Shown here in pieces: positions 25,016 to 35,544 of a stretch of DNA of 64,000 nt. The position numbers and the translations under genes were made by a program. The notes beneath the pieces were generated by a model, which saw only the letters and a program-made list of their open reading frames with translations, was not told the origin of the DNA and made no database searches. How positions within the stretch are numbered: position 1 is the first letter of the stretch; every line of letters starts with the position of its first letter. The DNA comes from Streptococcus varani (GTDB lineage: Bacteria; Bacillota; Bacilli; Lactobacillales; Streptococcaceae), in the NCBI RefSeq assembly GCF_001375655.1, contig NZ_CTEN01000001.1, forward strand, positions 372,001-436,000, in the 5' to 3' direction.

Positions 25016-25861
25016 ATGAATCATACGAAAGAAAAAATTATGCAAGCGGTATTCTTCCTTACCGCCTGCATTTCTATTTTATCTGTTTTACTAATCTGTA
25101 TCTTTCTCTTTATGAATGGCTTTCCTGCTATCCAGCAAATCGGCTTGGGAAACTTTCTAACAGGAACTACTTGGAGACCAGCCAATAATCTCTTTGGCAT
25201 TTTACCCATGATTGTAGGATCGCTGTATGTAACGGCAGGGGCCTTGGTCTTGGGTGTGCCAATTGGGATTTTAACAGCTGTTTTTATGGCACGTTTTTGT
25301 CCACAAAAGATTTATAGACCGCTCAAGGCAGCTATCAATCTCATGGCAGGGATTCCATCGGTTGTTTATGGTTTCTTTGGTTTGGTGGTTTTGGTTCCTT
25401 TTGTAAGGGAAAATATTGGTGGTTTTGGGATGGGTGTGTTAACAGCTTCTATCCTCTTAGGCTTGATGATTTTACCCACCATTATCAGTGTCTCTGAGGC
25501 AGCTATTCGTGCAGTACCCAACTCCTATTATGAGGGCGGACTGGCTTTAGGGGCCTCCCATGAAAGAAGTATCTTCTTTGCCGTATTACCAGCTGCAAAA
25601 CGCGGTATCCTGGCTGCGGTTATTTTGGGAGTTGGTCGGGCAATCGGAGAAACCATGGCAGTGATCATGGTAGCCGGAAACCAGGCTATCTTACCGGATT
25701 CCTTAACATCAGGTGTTCGTACCTTGACGACAAATATCGTTATGGAGATGGGCTATTCGACCGGCTTACATAGAGAGGCCTTAATTGGTACAGCAGTGGT
25801 ACTCTTTATCTTTATCCTGATGATCAATATCAGTTTCTCACTACTAAATAAAGAGGACTAG
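25016..25861 (+). CDS. pstC: Phosphate ABC transporter permease PstC
   Basis: 281 residues with six membrane helices and the permease EAA-like loop EGGLALGASHERSIFFAVLP (about residues 177-196). The IPSVVYGFFGL segment is typical of PstC/PstA. It forms the membrane channel with PstA. The ATG at 25016 is preferred over an overlapping out-of-frame ATG; AGAGG lies upstream. It ends two bases before pstA. Confidence 0.95.
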   Translation: MNHTKEKIMQAVFFLTACISILSVLLICIFLFMNGFPAIQQIGLGNFLTGTTWRPANNLFGILPMIVGSLYVTAGALVLGVPIGILTAVFMARFCPQKIYRPLKAAINLMAGIPSVVYGFFGLVVLVPFVRENIGGFGMGVLTASILLGLMILPTIISVSEAAIRAVPNSYYEGGLALGASHERSIFFAVLPAAKRGILAAVILGVGRAIGETMAVIMVAGNQAILPDSLTSGVRTLTTNIVMEMGYSTGLHREALIGTAVVLFIFILMINISFSLLNKED

Positions 25862-25863
25862 GG

Positions 25864-26742
25864 ATGGAAAATATCAATCAACGAACTTGGAAACAGGAGA
25901 TGAAGGCCCGGCAGAAAGATCGCCTATCGCTCTTTTTATTCCTTTTAGTAGGCGGAGCGGCCTTAGCGACTTTTTTGGGTATTCTCTTTATTGTCGGCTA
26001 TATCTTGGTTAAGGGCATTCCTAATTTACACTGGAGTCTCTTTGAATGGACCTACAACAGCCAAAACGTTTCGCTCTTGCCAGCCCTTATCAATACTATT
26101 TTTATGACAATTTTGGCTCTCACTTTTGCAGTGCCTATTGGCATCGGCTCCTCCATTTATTTGACGGAGTATGCTCGTCGAGACAATCGTTTTGTCAAAG
26201 TGATTCGGATAGCGACAGAGACTTTGGCGGGGATTCCGTCGATCATCTACGGTCTTTTTGGGGCCCTCTTCTTTGTGAAATTTGCACAAATGGGTCTCTC
26301 CCTACTGGCAGGTGCTGTTACCTTGAGTATTATGATTTTACCCTTGATTATGCGGACAACAGAGGAAGCCTTGCTATCCGTTCCGGATAGTTATCGAGAG
26401 GGCGCTTTTGCTCTAGGAGCAGGGAAGATTCGGACGATTTCCCGGATTGTTCTGCCAAGTGCCTTGCCTGGTATTTTCTCAGGGATTATCTTGGCGATTG
26501 GGCGGATTGTCGGTGAGTCAGCCGCTTTAATCTTTACAGCGGGCACCGTTGCAGAAGTTGCAAAGAGCGTCTTTAGCTCCACTCGGACCCTGGCTGTTCA
26601 TATGTATGCTATTTCTGGGGAAGGTTTGTATATCAATCAGACCTATGCCACAGCGGTTATTCTTTTAGTATTAGTTATCGTCATCAACTTGGTTTCTGGT
26701 TTGATTGCAAGACGATTAGGAAGTGAAACAAATAATGAGTAA
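25864..26742 (+). CDS. pstA: Phosphate ABC transporter permease PstA
   Basis: 292 residues with six membrane helices; EAA-like loop [20 protein letters not shown] (about residues 178-197) and [14 protein letters not shown]. Partner of PstC. The gene starts two bases after pstC and overlaps pstB by eight bases, so the complex is made from one coupled message. Confidence 0.95.
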   Translation: MENINQRTWKQEMKARQKDRLSLFLFLLVGGAALATFLGILFIVGYILVKGIPNLHWSLFEWTYNSQNVSLLPALINTIFMTILALTFAVPIGIGSSIYLTEYARRDNRFVKVIRIATETLAGIPSIIYGLFGALFFVKFAQMGLSLLAGAVTLSIMILPLIMRTTEEALLSVPDSYREGAFALGAGKIRTISRIVLPSALPGIFSGIILAIGRIVGESAALIFTAGTVAEVAKSVFSSTRTLAVHMYAISGEGLYINQTYATAVILLVLVIVINLVSGLIARRLGSETNNE

Positions 26743-27484
26743 ATTAGCGATCAATAATCTGGATCTTTATTATGGGGATTTCCATGCCTTAAAAGATATT
26801 AATTTGGACATTTCAGCCAATGAAATAACGGCTTTTATTGGTCCATCTGGATGTGGAAAATCGACCCTGTTAAAAAGTTTGAATCGGATGAATGATCTGG
26901 TCAAAAACTGTGTCATTACGGGACAAGTTACCCTAGATCAGGAAGATGTCTACCGTGATATGGATATTAATGTCCTGAGAAAAAAAGTCGGAATGGTCTT
27001 CCAAAAACCCAATCCCTTTCCAATGAGTATTTATGATAATATTGCTTTTGGGCCTCGGACCCACGGTATTCATAACAAGGCGCAATTAGATGAGATTGTA
27101 GAGCGTTCTCTGAAACAGGCAGCTATCTGGGATGAGGTCAAGGATCGTTTGCACAAATCCGCACTTGGTATGTCAGGCGGACAACAACAACGTCTTTGTA
27201 TTGCAAGAGCTTTAGCGATTGAGCCAGATATCTTGCTTATGGATGAGCCAACCAGTGCCTTAGATCCCATTTCGACAGCAAAAATCGAAGAATTGGTCAT
27301 TGAGCTGAAGTCCAAATATACTATTGTCATTGTGACCCACAATATGCAACAGGCTGTGCGTATTTCGGATAAAACAGCCTTCTTCCTCCTAGGAGAAATT
27401 GTCGAATACAACAAAACTAGTCAACTCTTTTCACTACCACAGGATGAACGTACAGAAAGATATATTACGGGGAGATTCGGATGA
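26735..27484 (+). CDS. pstB: Phosphate ABC transporter ATP-binding protein PstB
   Basis: 249 residues from ATG 26735 ([19 protein letters not shown]). Walker [10 protein letters not shown] near residue 35, signature MSGGQQQR near 145 and Walker [12 protein letters not shown] near 165. It energises PstCA. An earlier in-frame GTG exists, but the inner ATG has the AGGAAG ribosome-binding site and the family-like N-terminus. It overlaps both neighbours (pstA by eight bases, phoU by four). Confidence 0.96.
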   Translation: MSKLAINNLDLYYGDFHALKDINLDISANEITAFIGPSGCGKSTLLKSLNRMNDLVKNCVITGQVTLDQEDVYRDMDINVLRKKVGMVFQKPNPFPMSIYDNIAFGPRTHGIHNKAQLDEIVERSLKQAAIWDEVKDRLHKSALGMSGGQQQRLCIARALAIEPDILLMDEPTSALDPISTAKIEELVIELKSKYTIVIVTHNMQQAVRISDKTAFFLLGEIVEYNKTSQLFSLPQDERTERYITGRFG

Positions 27485-28143
27485 TTCGCTCAAGATTTGA
27501 AAACCAACTTCATGATTTAAATACTAATTTAATTGTTATGGGGACTCTTTGTGAGGACATCATTGCAAAATCCCTGGTTCCTTTGGAAGAGGATGACTTT
27601 TATCTGGTCAATAATGTCGGTAAAACGTATCAAAAGATTGAGCAGTTGGAAAGAGACATTGAAGAGCAATGTTTGAAATTGCTCCTGCGTCAGCAGCCTG
27701 TTGCAACAGACTTACGCCGGATTTCTTCTGCCCTCAAGATGGTTTACGATATGAAGCGGATTGGGGCACAATCGGCCGAAGTAGCTGAAATCATCGGCCT
27801 CAACCATATTCAGACTGGACGGGAATTGGAGACCTTGCGTGAGATGGCTAGCCATGTCATCCAGATGGTAACAGACAGTATCGATGCTTTTGTCCATGAA
27901 GATGAAAAATTAGCCAACCAAGTAATTGCAAAAGATGACTATGTTGACCAACATTTTGATACAATAAAGAAAGAACTTATTCGCTATTTTAAAGACACAT
28001 CGGAAACAGTTGAAGATGGAGAGCATGTCTTGGATATTCTGATGGTGGCTAAATATTTGGAACGAATTGGGGACCATACCGTTAATATTGCTAAATGGGT
28101 ACTATTCTCAATTACAGGCCAACTAGATGGAGAAACAACGTGA
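27481..28143 (+). CDS. phoU: Phosphate transport regulator PhoU
   Basis: 220 residues, two three-helix PhoU domains with the metal-binding ExxxD-type motifs ([16 protein letters not shown] about residue 90; [15 protein letters not shown] about 193). PhoU links transporter activity to the sensor kinase and restrains phosphate uptake. The ATG overlaps the pstB stop, and its own stop overlaps the GTG of pnpR. Confidence 0.95.
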   Translation: MIRSRFENQLHDLNTNLIVMGTLCEDIIAKSLVPLEEDDFYLVNNVGKTYQKIEQLERDIEEQCLKLLLRQQPVATDLRRISSALKMVYDMKRIGAQSAEVAEIIGLNHIQTGRELETLREMASHVIQMVTDSIDAFVHEDEKLANQVIAKDDYVDQHFDTIKKELIRYFKDTSETVEDGEHVLDILMVAKYLERIGDHTVNIAKWVLFSITGQLDGETT

Positions 28144-28817
28144 TTTATTGTGTAGAAGATGATGATGACATTCGTGAGCTAATGCTCTATACCTTGCGGA
28201 CGACTGGTTTTGAAGCCAAGGGTTTTGCAGACGGGGAAAGTTTCTGGCAGCAGATTAGCCAGGAGCCAGCAGATTTGATTATTCTAGATATCATGCTCCC
28301 AGGAGAGGATGGCATCAGTCTTTTAGGGCGTCTCAAAGAGAATGCTCCTACAATGGATATCCCTGTGATTATGGCTACGGCTAAGGGAACAGAGTTTGAT
28401 AAGGTGAAAGGTCTGGATTTAGGAGCTGATGATTACTTGGTCAAACCTTTTGGGATGATGGAGATGATTTCTCGGATCAAGGCGGTGCTGAGAAGAAGTG
28501 GGGAGATTGACAAAGGATCCCAGCTTCGTTTGGGCGCTATTCGCCTAGATTCCAAAAGCTATACTGTCTACACAGAAGGGGAAAAAATCCTTCTAACCTT
28601 AAAAGAATTTGAACTACTTTCTCTCTTAATGCTCAATCCGGGCCGCGTCTTCACTCGCCAAGAGTTGTTGGACAAGGTTTGGGGGACACAGTTTTTTGGG
28701 GAGACTCGAACGGTCGATGTTCATATCGGTACCTTAAGAACCAAGTTGGGTACTTGTGGGAACTACATCCAGACCATTCGGGGCGTTGGCTACCGTATGG
28801 AGGACCCACATGGTTAA
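28140..28817 (+). CDS. pnpR: Phosphate response regulator PnpR (OmpR/PhoB family)
   Basis: 225 residues from GTG 28140, which overlaps the phoU stop (GTGA) and has TGGAG upstream. The longer upstream frame codes through phoU and is rejected. Receiver domain with acidic pocket EDDDD (about residue 6) and phospho-acceptor Asp in LIILDIMLPGE (about 53). The C-terminal winged helix ends HIGTLRTKLG then TIRGVGYRM. With PnpS it should bind the Pho box upstream of pstS. Confidence 0.93.
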   Translation: MIYCVEDDDDIRELMLYTLRTTGFEAKGFADGESFWQQISQEPADLIILDIMLPGEDGISLLGRLKENAPTMDIPVIMATAKGTEFDKVKGLDLGADDYLVKPFGMMEMISRIKAVLRRSGEIDKGSQLRLGAIRLDSKSYTVYTEGEKILLTLKEFELLSLLMLNPGRVFTRQELLDKVWGTQFFGETRTVDVHIGTLRTKLGTCGNYIQTIRGVGYRMEDPHG

Positions 28818-30480
28818 AAAAATATTTCGTTCGACCTTGTTTTCTAATTTTTTGATTCTTCTGCTGAGTTTGCTTCTGATAGTGGGAGCTGTCTATCGCT
28901 ATTTTAATCAACTTCAGATGGAGCAACTACAGACTCAGACTGCCCTGGCAGCTCAAGGATTGTCCGTTGAAGGGAGAGATTTTTTCGAGGGCTTAAAAAC
29001 TTCTAATACTCGGATCACTTGGGTAGATAATACGGGTAAGGTCCTCTACGATACAGAGTCGGATGCCACTAAGATGGAGAATCACGGAGACCGAGAAGAG
29101 ATTGCAGAGGCCATCGCTTCAGGTCATGGTGAGAGTGTGCGTTATTCTTCCACCTTAACCCAGAAGTCTCTCTACGTTGCCCAACGGCTGGTCAATGGTA
29201 CGGTTGTTCGTCTCTCTGTGACCCAACATAGCATCCTGCTCTTGCTTTTTGGGCTCTTTCAGCCGCTCCTCTTAGTTCTCTTGATAATGTTAGCCTTATC
29301 CATCTGGATTTCGCGCTATACAGCCCATCGTCTGGTAGCTCCGCTTAATCAATTAGATCTGGACTCTCCTTTGGAGAATGTTGTTTATGGTGAAATCTCT
29401 CCTCTTCTGAGACGAATTGATCACCAACAAAAAGAATTGGCTAGTCAAGAGCAACTCCTGACCCAGAAAAAAGGAGAATTTGATACCATCATCTCTAAGA
29501 TTAGAGAGGGGATGGTCTTATTAGACAACCAAAGAAGGATTATCAGTATGAATCCGGCGGCCCAGCAATTGCTCCAAGCAGACAATGAATCGGTTGGCCG
29601 GGATATGCTGGAAGTGGTCCGTGACCTTCAGCTCAATAAACTGATGGAAGCTGGTTTGACCGGTGTCAAAGGGGAAGGTGTTCTGACTGTGGAGGGGATG
29701 ACCTACAAGGCTTTGGTCAGACCCATTCTTTCAGACAATCAAGTAACTGGCTTGGCTCTGTTGTTCTTTGATATCACAGAACAATGGCAGGCAGAACAGA
29801 TGAGACGAGAGTTTACAGCCAATGTCTCCCATGAACTGAAAACTCCACTTCATATTATCTCTGGTTATTCAGAAATGTTGCACAATCAAGTTGTTTCAGA
29901 GGCCGATGTGCAGCAGTTTGCCCACAAGATTCATAGTGAATCTCAGCGCATGGTTCAGTTGGTGGAGGATATTATCAACCTCTCCTTATTAGACGAATCA
30001 CCTCAGATTAGCATGGAAAAGCTGGATGTTTACCAAGTCGCGACAGAAAGTCTGGAAAGTTTATCGGGAAAGGCTAGTCAAAAACAGGTAGCCCTCCATC
30101 TCAAAGGGAGTTCTCATTTCGTCAAAGGAAATCATGCTCTCCTATCCTCTGTGATTTACAACCTTTGTGACAATGCCATTACCTACAATCAGCCTAAGGG
30201 AGATGTCTATGTGACGGTAACTGGCAAGGACAATAAAGTTCTCTTAGAGGTAAAGGATACAGGGATTGGTATTCCAAAGGAGGAGCAGGAGAGGATATTT
30301 GAGAGATTCTATCGGGTAGACAAGAGCCGATCTAAAAAGGTGGGCGGAACAGGTCTTGGTTTATCCATTGTGAAACACGCACTTAAGTGCCATGGCGCGA
30401 GCATTGAGGTCTCGAGTCAGATGGGCCAAGGGACCAGTATGATAGTGACTTTTCCAAGTCTAACTGATTCAGAAGCATAA
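28810..30480 (+). CDS. pnpS: Phosphate sensor histidine kinase PnpS (PhoR-like)
   Basis: 556 residues from ATG 28810 with GGAGG just upstream. Two membrane helices (about residues 9-30 and 140-163) flank an extracellular segment. A PAS domain (about 220-310), a HisKA helix with the phosphorylated His in NVSHELKTPLH (about 338) and an ATPase domain (N-box NLCDNAITYN, DTGIGIP, GGTGLGLSI) follow. It controls PnpR. Last gene of the pst-pho operon. Confidence 0.93.
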   Translation: MVKKIFRSTLFSNFLILLLSLLLIVGAVYRYFNQLQMEQLQTQTALAAQGLSVEGRDFFEGLKTSNTRITWVDNTGKVLYDTESDATKMENHGDREEIAEAIASGHGESVRYSSTLTQKSLYVAQRLVNGTVVRLSVTQHSILLLLFGLFQPLLLVLLIMLALSIWISRYTAHRLVAPLNQLDLDSPLENVVYGEISPLLRRIDHQQKELASQEQLLTQKKGEFDTIISKIREGMVLLDNQRRIISMNPAAQQLLQADNESVGRDMLEVVRDLQLNKLMEAGLTGVKGEGVLTVEGMTYKALVRPILSDNQVTGLALLFFDITEQWQAEQMRREFTANVSHELKTPLHIISGYSEMLHNQVVSEADVQQFAHKIHSESQRMVQLVEDIINLSLLDESPQISMEKLDVYQVATESLESLSGKASQKQVALHLKGSSHFVKGNHALLSSVIYNLCDNAITYNQPKGDVYVTVTGKDNKVLLEVKDTGIGIPKEEQERIFERFYRVDKSRSKKVGGTGLGLSIVKHALKCHGASIEVSSQMGQGTSMIVTFPSLTDSEA

Positions 30481-30531
30481 AATAGTCTGGAAAACTCCAT
30501 TCGCAGACTATCCTTTGATATAAAGTAATGC

Positions 30532-30580
30532 AAAAAGTATAGATCAACGTTTTCGCTAACGGATTCTATACCTTTTTTTC
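30532..30580 (+). terminator. Terminator of the pst-pho operon
   Basis: Imperfect long stem AAAAAGTATAGA...TTCTATACCTTTTT with a T-run, preceded by a small AGTCTG/CAGACT hairpin near 30484-30510. Confidence 0.75.
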
Positions 30581-30606
30581 TGTATTTTGTAAACAATGTT
30601 TTCCTT

Positions 30607-31788
<1,182 letters not shown>

Positions 31789-31799
31789 TTACCATAAAT

Positions 31800-31828
31800 T
31801 TGACAGGGGTAGGTGGTTGTGGTAAGAT
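31800..31828 (+). promoter_or_regulatory. Promoter of the RocS-like gene
   Basis: TTGACA (31800-31805), 17 bases, TAAGAT (31823-31828). Confidence 0.75.
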
Positions 31829-31873
31829 TTTAATGATAGAAAACTTCAAGAAAATCAAGCTATTGAGGATATT

Positions 31874-32368
31874 ATGGGAATTGAAAAAACAGTCAGCGAA
31901 CTTGCTGAGATTTTAGGAGTTAGCCGACAGGCCATGAACAATCGTGTCAAGTCGCTTCCAGAAGAATTTGTTGAAAAAAATGAAAAAGGTGTGACAGTTG
32001 TTAATCGAGATGGTTTGGTTAAATTGGAAGAAATTTATAAGACCACCATTTTTGAAGACGAACCGGTCAGTGAGGAAGTCAAGTACCGTGAGCTGATGGA
32101 GATTTTGGTAGATGAAAAGAATGCTGAGATTATTCGTCTATACGATCAACTGAAAGCCAAAGACAAACAATTGTCTGAAAAAGATGAGCAGCTTAAGGTT
32201 AAAGATGTTCAGATTTCTGAAAAAGACAAGCAGTTAGACCAACAACAGCAATTAACTCTTAAAGCCATGGCTGATAAGGAAACTCTTAAACTGGAGTTGG
32301 ATCAAGCTAAGGCTCAAGTGGAAGAAAAAGAAAACAAGGGCTTTTTTGCAAGACTATTTGGAAAATAA
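31874..32368 (+). CDS. rocS: RocS-like HTH / coiled-coil protein (chromosome segregation)
   Basis: 164 residues. N-terminal helix-turn-helix (TVSELAEILGVSRQAMNNRV, residues 6-25). A long charged coiled coil (about 75-150) follows, built from repeats such as KDKQLSEKDEQLKVKD. A short C-terminal amphipathic helix (NKGFFARLFGK) could touch the membrane. This three-part plan matches RocS of the pneumococcus, which links the chromosome to the membrane and aids segregation. The name is given from architecture and remembered family features, so it is provisional. It is monocistronic with its own promoter and terminator. Confidence 0.7.
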   Translation: MGIEKTVSELAEILGVSRQAMNNRVKSLPEEFVEKNEKGVTVVNRDGLVKLEEIYKTTIFEDEPVSEEVKYRELMEILVDEKNAEIIRLYDQLKAKDKQLSEKDEQLKVKDVQISEKDKQLDQQQQLTLKAMADKETLKLELDQAKAQVEEKENKGFFARLFGK

Positions 32369-32392
32369 ACTTGGGATTTCTCAAGTTTTTAT
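32367..32392 (+). terminator. Terminator of the RocS-like gene
   Basis: AAACTTG (32367-32373) with CAAGTTT (32382-32388), then TT. Confidence 0.7.
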
Positions 32393-32394
32393 TC

Positions 32395-32423
32395 TTGTTT
32401 TTGTCAATAATTAGTGATAAAAT
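32395..32423 (+). promoter_or_regulatory. Promoter of the GST-like gene
   Basis: TTGTTT (32395-32400), 17 bases, extended -10 TGATAAAAT (TAAAAT at 32418-32423). Confidence 0.65.
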
Positions 32424-32451
32424 AAAGAAAAACAGAAAGAAGGAACATGTC

Positions 32452-33408
32452 ATGGGTTTATTGGTAGAAGGTAAGTGGGTTGATCAGTGGTACGATACCA
32501 AGAAAACAGGTGGTCGTTTTGTAAGAACGGAAGCTCAATTCCGCAATTGGATCACAGCAGATGGCTCTGCAGGACCGACTGGTCAAGTGGGTTATCAGGC
32601 AGAAGCAGGTCGCTACCATCTTTATGTCTCTCTGGCCTGTCCTTGGGCTAGTCGCACACTCATTATGCGATCCCTTAAGGGCTTAGAGGACATGATTTCT
32701 GTGTCCATCGTGCATCCGCTCATGCTGGAAAATGGCTGGACCTTTGAAGAGGGATCGGGAGTTATTGGAGACCCCGTCTTTCAGGCGGACTATATGTACC
32801 AAGTTTACACAGCTGTCAAGCCTGACTATACAGGGCGCGTGACGGTACCAGTTCTCTTTGATAAAAAGACCAAGACCATCGTCAGCAATGAATCTTCCGA
32901 AATCATTCGCATGCTCAACTCCGCTTTTGATGGCATTGGCGCAAAAGAAGGGGACTATGTTCCGGCTGAGCACTTGCAAGAAATTGATGAAGTCAATGAC
33001 TTTGTTTACCACCGTGTCAACAATGGTGTCTACAAAGCGGGTTTTGCCACTAAGCAAGATGTTTACGAAGAAGAAGTGAGCAAGCTCTTTGAGGCACTTG
33101 ACCAATTGGAAGTTCGGTTGCAAGGACAAGATTACCTGGTCGGAAACCGTTTGACCGAGGTCGATATCCGTCTTTTCACCACCCTTGTACGTTTCGATGC
33201 CGTCTACTTTGGTCATTTCAAATGCAATCTCAGAGCCTTGACCAGCTATCCAAATCTTTGGGCTTACACCAAACGCATTGACAATTTGCCAGGTATTGCT
33301 GAAACGGTTAATTTTGACCATATCAAAGAACATTATTATGGCAGTCACAAAACCATCAACCCAACGGGAGTTGTACCGATGGGGCCAGTGTTGGATTGGG
33401 TGGAATGA
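32452..33408 (+). CDS. Glutathione S-transferase family, glutathionyl-hydroquinone reductase-like
   Basis: 318 residues from ATG 32452 (MGLLVEGKWVDQWYD). The frame extends further upstream but would begin in the previous gene's terminator. The N-terminal thioredoxin-like domain carries the catalytic LACPWASRT (Cys about 63), followed by an all-helical C-terminal domain with YLVGNRLTEVDIRLF. This is the ECM4/YqjG (Xi class) pattern: enzymes that reduce glutathionyl-hydroquinones. Streptococci differ in whether they make or import glutathione, so the substrate is open. Monocistronic. Confidence 0.88.
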   Translation: MGLLVEGKWVDQWYDTKKTGGRFVRTEAQFRNWITADGSAGPTGQVGYQAEAGRYHLYVSLACPWASRTLIMRSLKGLEDMISVSIVHPLMLENGWTFEEGSGVIGDPVFQADYMYQVYTAVKPDYTGRVTVPVLFDKKTKTIVSNESSEIIRMLNSAFDGIGAKEGDYVPAEHLQEIDEVNDFVYHRVNNGVYKAGFATKQDVYEEEVSKLFEALDQLEVRLQGQDYLVGNRLTEVDIRLFTTLVRFDAVYFGHFKCNLRALTSYPNLWAYTKRIDNLPGIAETVNFDHIKEHYYGSHKTINPTGVVPMGPVLDWVE

Positions 33409-33456
33409 AAATGAATCAGAGATATAAGATTCTTTGATACATTCAGAAACTTTTAC

Positions 33457-33501
33457 AAAAAAAGGAACAAGCATGTCGGATTCGAAACTTGTTCCTTTTT
33501 T
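33457..33501. terminator. Bidirectional terminator
   Basis: A-run plus GGAACAAG (33457-33471) with CTTGTTCC plus T-run (33488-33501). Shared by the convergent GST and LysR genes. Confidence 0.88.
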
Positions 33502-33512
33502 GCATTTTCAAT

Positions 33513-34394
33513 TTATTTCTTCTTACCTGAAAGAAGGAGATTTTCTAGGATTTTCAAAAATTCTTTGGCGACTGGTGATTGGTTGCTCTGCTTTTTCCAA
33601 ATGACCTGGAATGGGTCTTGGATGTCTTCTTGAAGTCTGACAAAAGCAAGTTGACTATGGTCGTAATCTGTCGGCACAATGCCATCCAGACAGAGTGCTA
33701 TTCCAACACCAGCTTTGACCAATAGCGAGGCGTTATAAAGGAGGTTGTAGGTTGCGACGATGCGATAGTCTCCGAGGCCAGCCAAGTCTTTGGAATCATT
33801 ATTGGATTGAGAAGATACAATCAGGGGATAATGAATGATGTCATGAAGCTTTGGTTTATCGATCTTTGTCAAGGGGTGGTTTTTTGGTACCAGTACGCCC
33901 CAGGCATCACGATTTTGGAGTGCGATTTGACTATACTTTCTCTCATCAAAGGGACCAAAAGTTACACCGATATCAAAGAGTCCCTGATCCAAGTATTCTT
34001 GTACAAAGTCAGCATTTCCGCTGCGAAGGTGTACCTTTGTTTCTGGGTAGTTCTCGGTCAGTTCTTTCACAGCTTTGGCAATGATGTCAAGAGATTGACT
34101 TTCGGCTACTCCGATATAGATTTCTCCTGAAATGGAGTCTGTCCGTTTGATATTGTTCTCGGTTTTATTGACCAGTGCTAGGATTTCGATGGCACGATTG
34201 TAAAGGTAGCGACCGTCCTCAGTTAGTTGGATTTCCCTACTTCCACGGTAGAAGAGGATGGTTTCTAATTCTTCTTCCAAGTCCTTGATTTGTCTGGACA
34301 GGGTGGGTTGGGTCACATGTAGAGCCTGTGCAGCGTTTGAAATGGATTTAGTTTGAACAATGGTGACGAAATACTGTAGAACGCGAATATCCAT
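33513..34394 (-). CDS. LysR-family transcriptional regulator
   Basis: 293 residues from the ATG at 34394 (MDIRVLQYFVTIVQT); a longer frame upstream is rejected because AAAGG precedes this start and the N-terminus then matches the family. Winged helix-turn-helix NAAQALHVTQPTLSRQIKDL (about residues 18-37), then a periplasmic-binding-like effector domain. It diverges from a hydrolase gene 144 bases away, the usual LysR regulator-target arrangement. The inducer is unknown. Confidence 0.9.
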   Translation of the reverse strand: MDIRVLQYFVTIVQTKSISNAAQALHVTQPTLSRQIKDLEEELETILFYRGSREIQLTEDGRYLYNRAIEILALVNKTENNIKRTDSISGEIYIGVAESQSLDIIAKAVKELTENYPETKVHLRSGNADFVQEYLDQGLFDIGVTFGPFDERKYSQIALQNRDAWGVLVPKNHPLTKIDKPKLHDIIHYPLIVSSQSNNDSKDLAGLGDYRIVATYNLLYNASLLVKAGVGIALCLDGIVPTDYDHSQLAFVRLQEDIQDPFQVIWKKQSNQSPVAKEFLKILENLLLSGKKK

Positions 34395-34436
34395 GTGTAT
34401 GCCTTTCAAAAATCTTTTTTTCTTATTATAGCACAT

Positions 34437-34503
34437 TATACCTTTTGGGCATATTGTATATAAAAAACAGGTGTTTGATTATGGGTCGAAACAGGTCTAT
34501 AAT
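34437..34503. promoter_or_regulatory. Divergent LysR/hydrolase control region
   Basis: Hydrolase promoter TTGATT (34475-34480), 17 bases, TATAAT (34498-34503). Upstream an ATAC-N12-GTAT dyad (about 34439-34459) has the T-N11-A-like form of LysR boxes. Assignment as the LysR site is inferred. Confidence 0.55.
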
Positions 34504-34538
34504 GAATCTTGTAGAACAAAAGAAAAGGAGTCAAGCAA

Positions 34539-35510
34539 ATGGCTGAACAATTAAAACTAACAAAAGAATGGGATAAGGTTTTTCCACTTAGCGAGAAGGT
34601 TGACCATAAAAAAGTAACCTTTACAAATCATTTCGGAATTACCTTAGCAGCTGATATGTATATTCCAAAAGATGCAATAAATAAACTTCCTGCCTTTGCG
34701 GTAGCTGGTCCCTTTGGGGCAGTTAAAGAACAATCATCTGGACTTTATGCCCAAGAAATGGCGGAGCGTGGCTATTTAACTATTGCTTTTGATCCATCCT
34801 TTACAGGTGAATCAGGTGGAGTTCCTCGCTATATGCAATCTCCAGATATCAATACAGAAGATTTTCAAGCAGCAGTTGACTTCTTAACGCCACAAGAAAA
34901 TGTGGATGCGGACAGAATCGGTATCATCGGTATCTGTGGCTGGGGTGGTATCGCCATCAATGCAGCTGCAATCGATCCTCGCATCAAGCTGACTGTAGCT
35001 TCAACCATGTATGACATGTCACGTGTGGCAGGGAATAGCTACTTCGATAGCCAGGACAATGAAGAGGCTCGTTACCAAGCACGTCTTGCCCTCGCCAAAC
35101 AACGGACAGAAGATACCCAAACTGGAACCTATGCTCTTTCTGGTGGTGTTGTAGACCCATTGCCAGCAGATGCACCACAGTTTGTGAAAGACTATTATGC
35201 TTATTACAAAGAAGCTCGTGGTTACCATGCACGCAGTCTCAACTCAAACGATGGCTGGGCTATCCAATCAAACACCAGTTTTTCAAATACACGCTTCCTT
35301 TACTACAGCCATGAAATCCGTTCAGCGGTGCTGGTTGTTCATGGAAGTGAGGCCCATTCTTACTATTTCGGGAAAGATACCTTTGACAAACTGGCAGGTG
35401 ACAATAAGCAAATGATTACCGTTGAAGGAGCTAGTCATACAGACCTTTACGACCAAAAAGACATCATCCCATTTGATGAGATTGAGGCTTTTGCAAAAAA
35501 TAATTTATAA
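34539..35510 (+). CDS. Alpha/beta hydrolase (dienelactone hydrolase-like)
   Basis: 323 residues. The nucleophile elbow reads GICGWGG (about residues 130-136), so cysteine replaces the usual serine, as in dienelactone hydrolases. A late VVHGSEAHS supplies an acidic region and the final ASHTDLYD the histidine. It is adjacent to and divergent from a LysR regulator, with a strong AAAAGGAG ribosome-binding site and promoter. An acetyltransferase follows 34 bases downstream, probably cotranscribed. The substrate cannot be told. Confidence 0.85.
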   Translation: MAEQLKLTKEWDKVFPLSEKVDHKKVTFTNHFGITLAADMYIPKDAINKLPAFAVAGPFGAVKEQSSGLYAQEMAERGYLTIAFDPSFTGESGGVPRYMQSPDINTEDFQAAVDFLTPQENVDADRIGIIGICGWGGIAINAAAIDPRIKLTVASTMYDMSRVAGNSYFDSQDNEEARYQARLALAKQRTEDTQTGTYALSGGVVDPLPADAPQFVKDYYAYYKEARGYHARSLNSNDGWAIQSNTSFSNTRFLYYSHEIRSAVLVVHGSEAHSYYFGKDTFDKLAGDNKQMITVEGASHTDLYDQKDIIPFDEIEAFAKNNL

Positions 35511-35544
35511 AAGATACCCTTAGAATAAGACGATTGGAGAGGAA

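Noticed and set aside
32683..33474. 263-codon frame antisense to the GST-like gene
   Set aside because: Lies opposite a well-supported enzyme gene and has no family features; typical antisense shadow.
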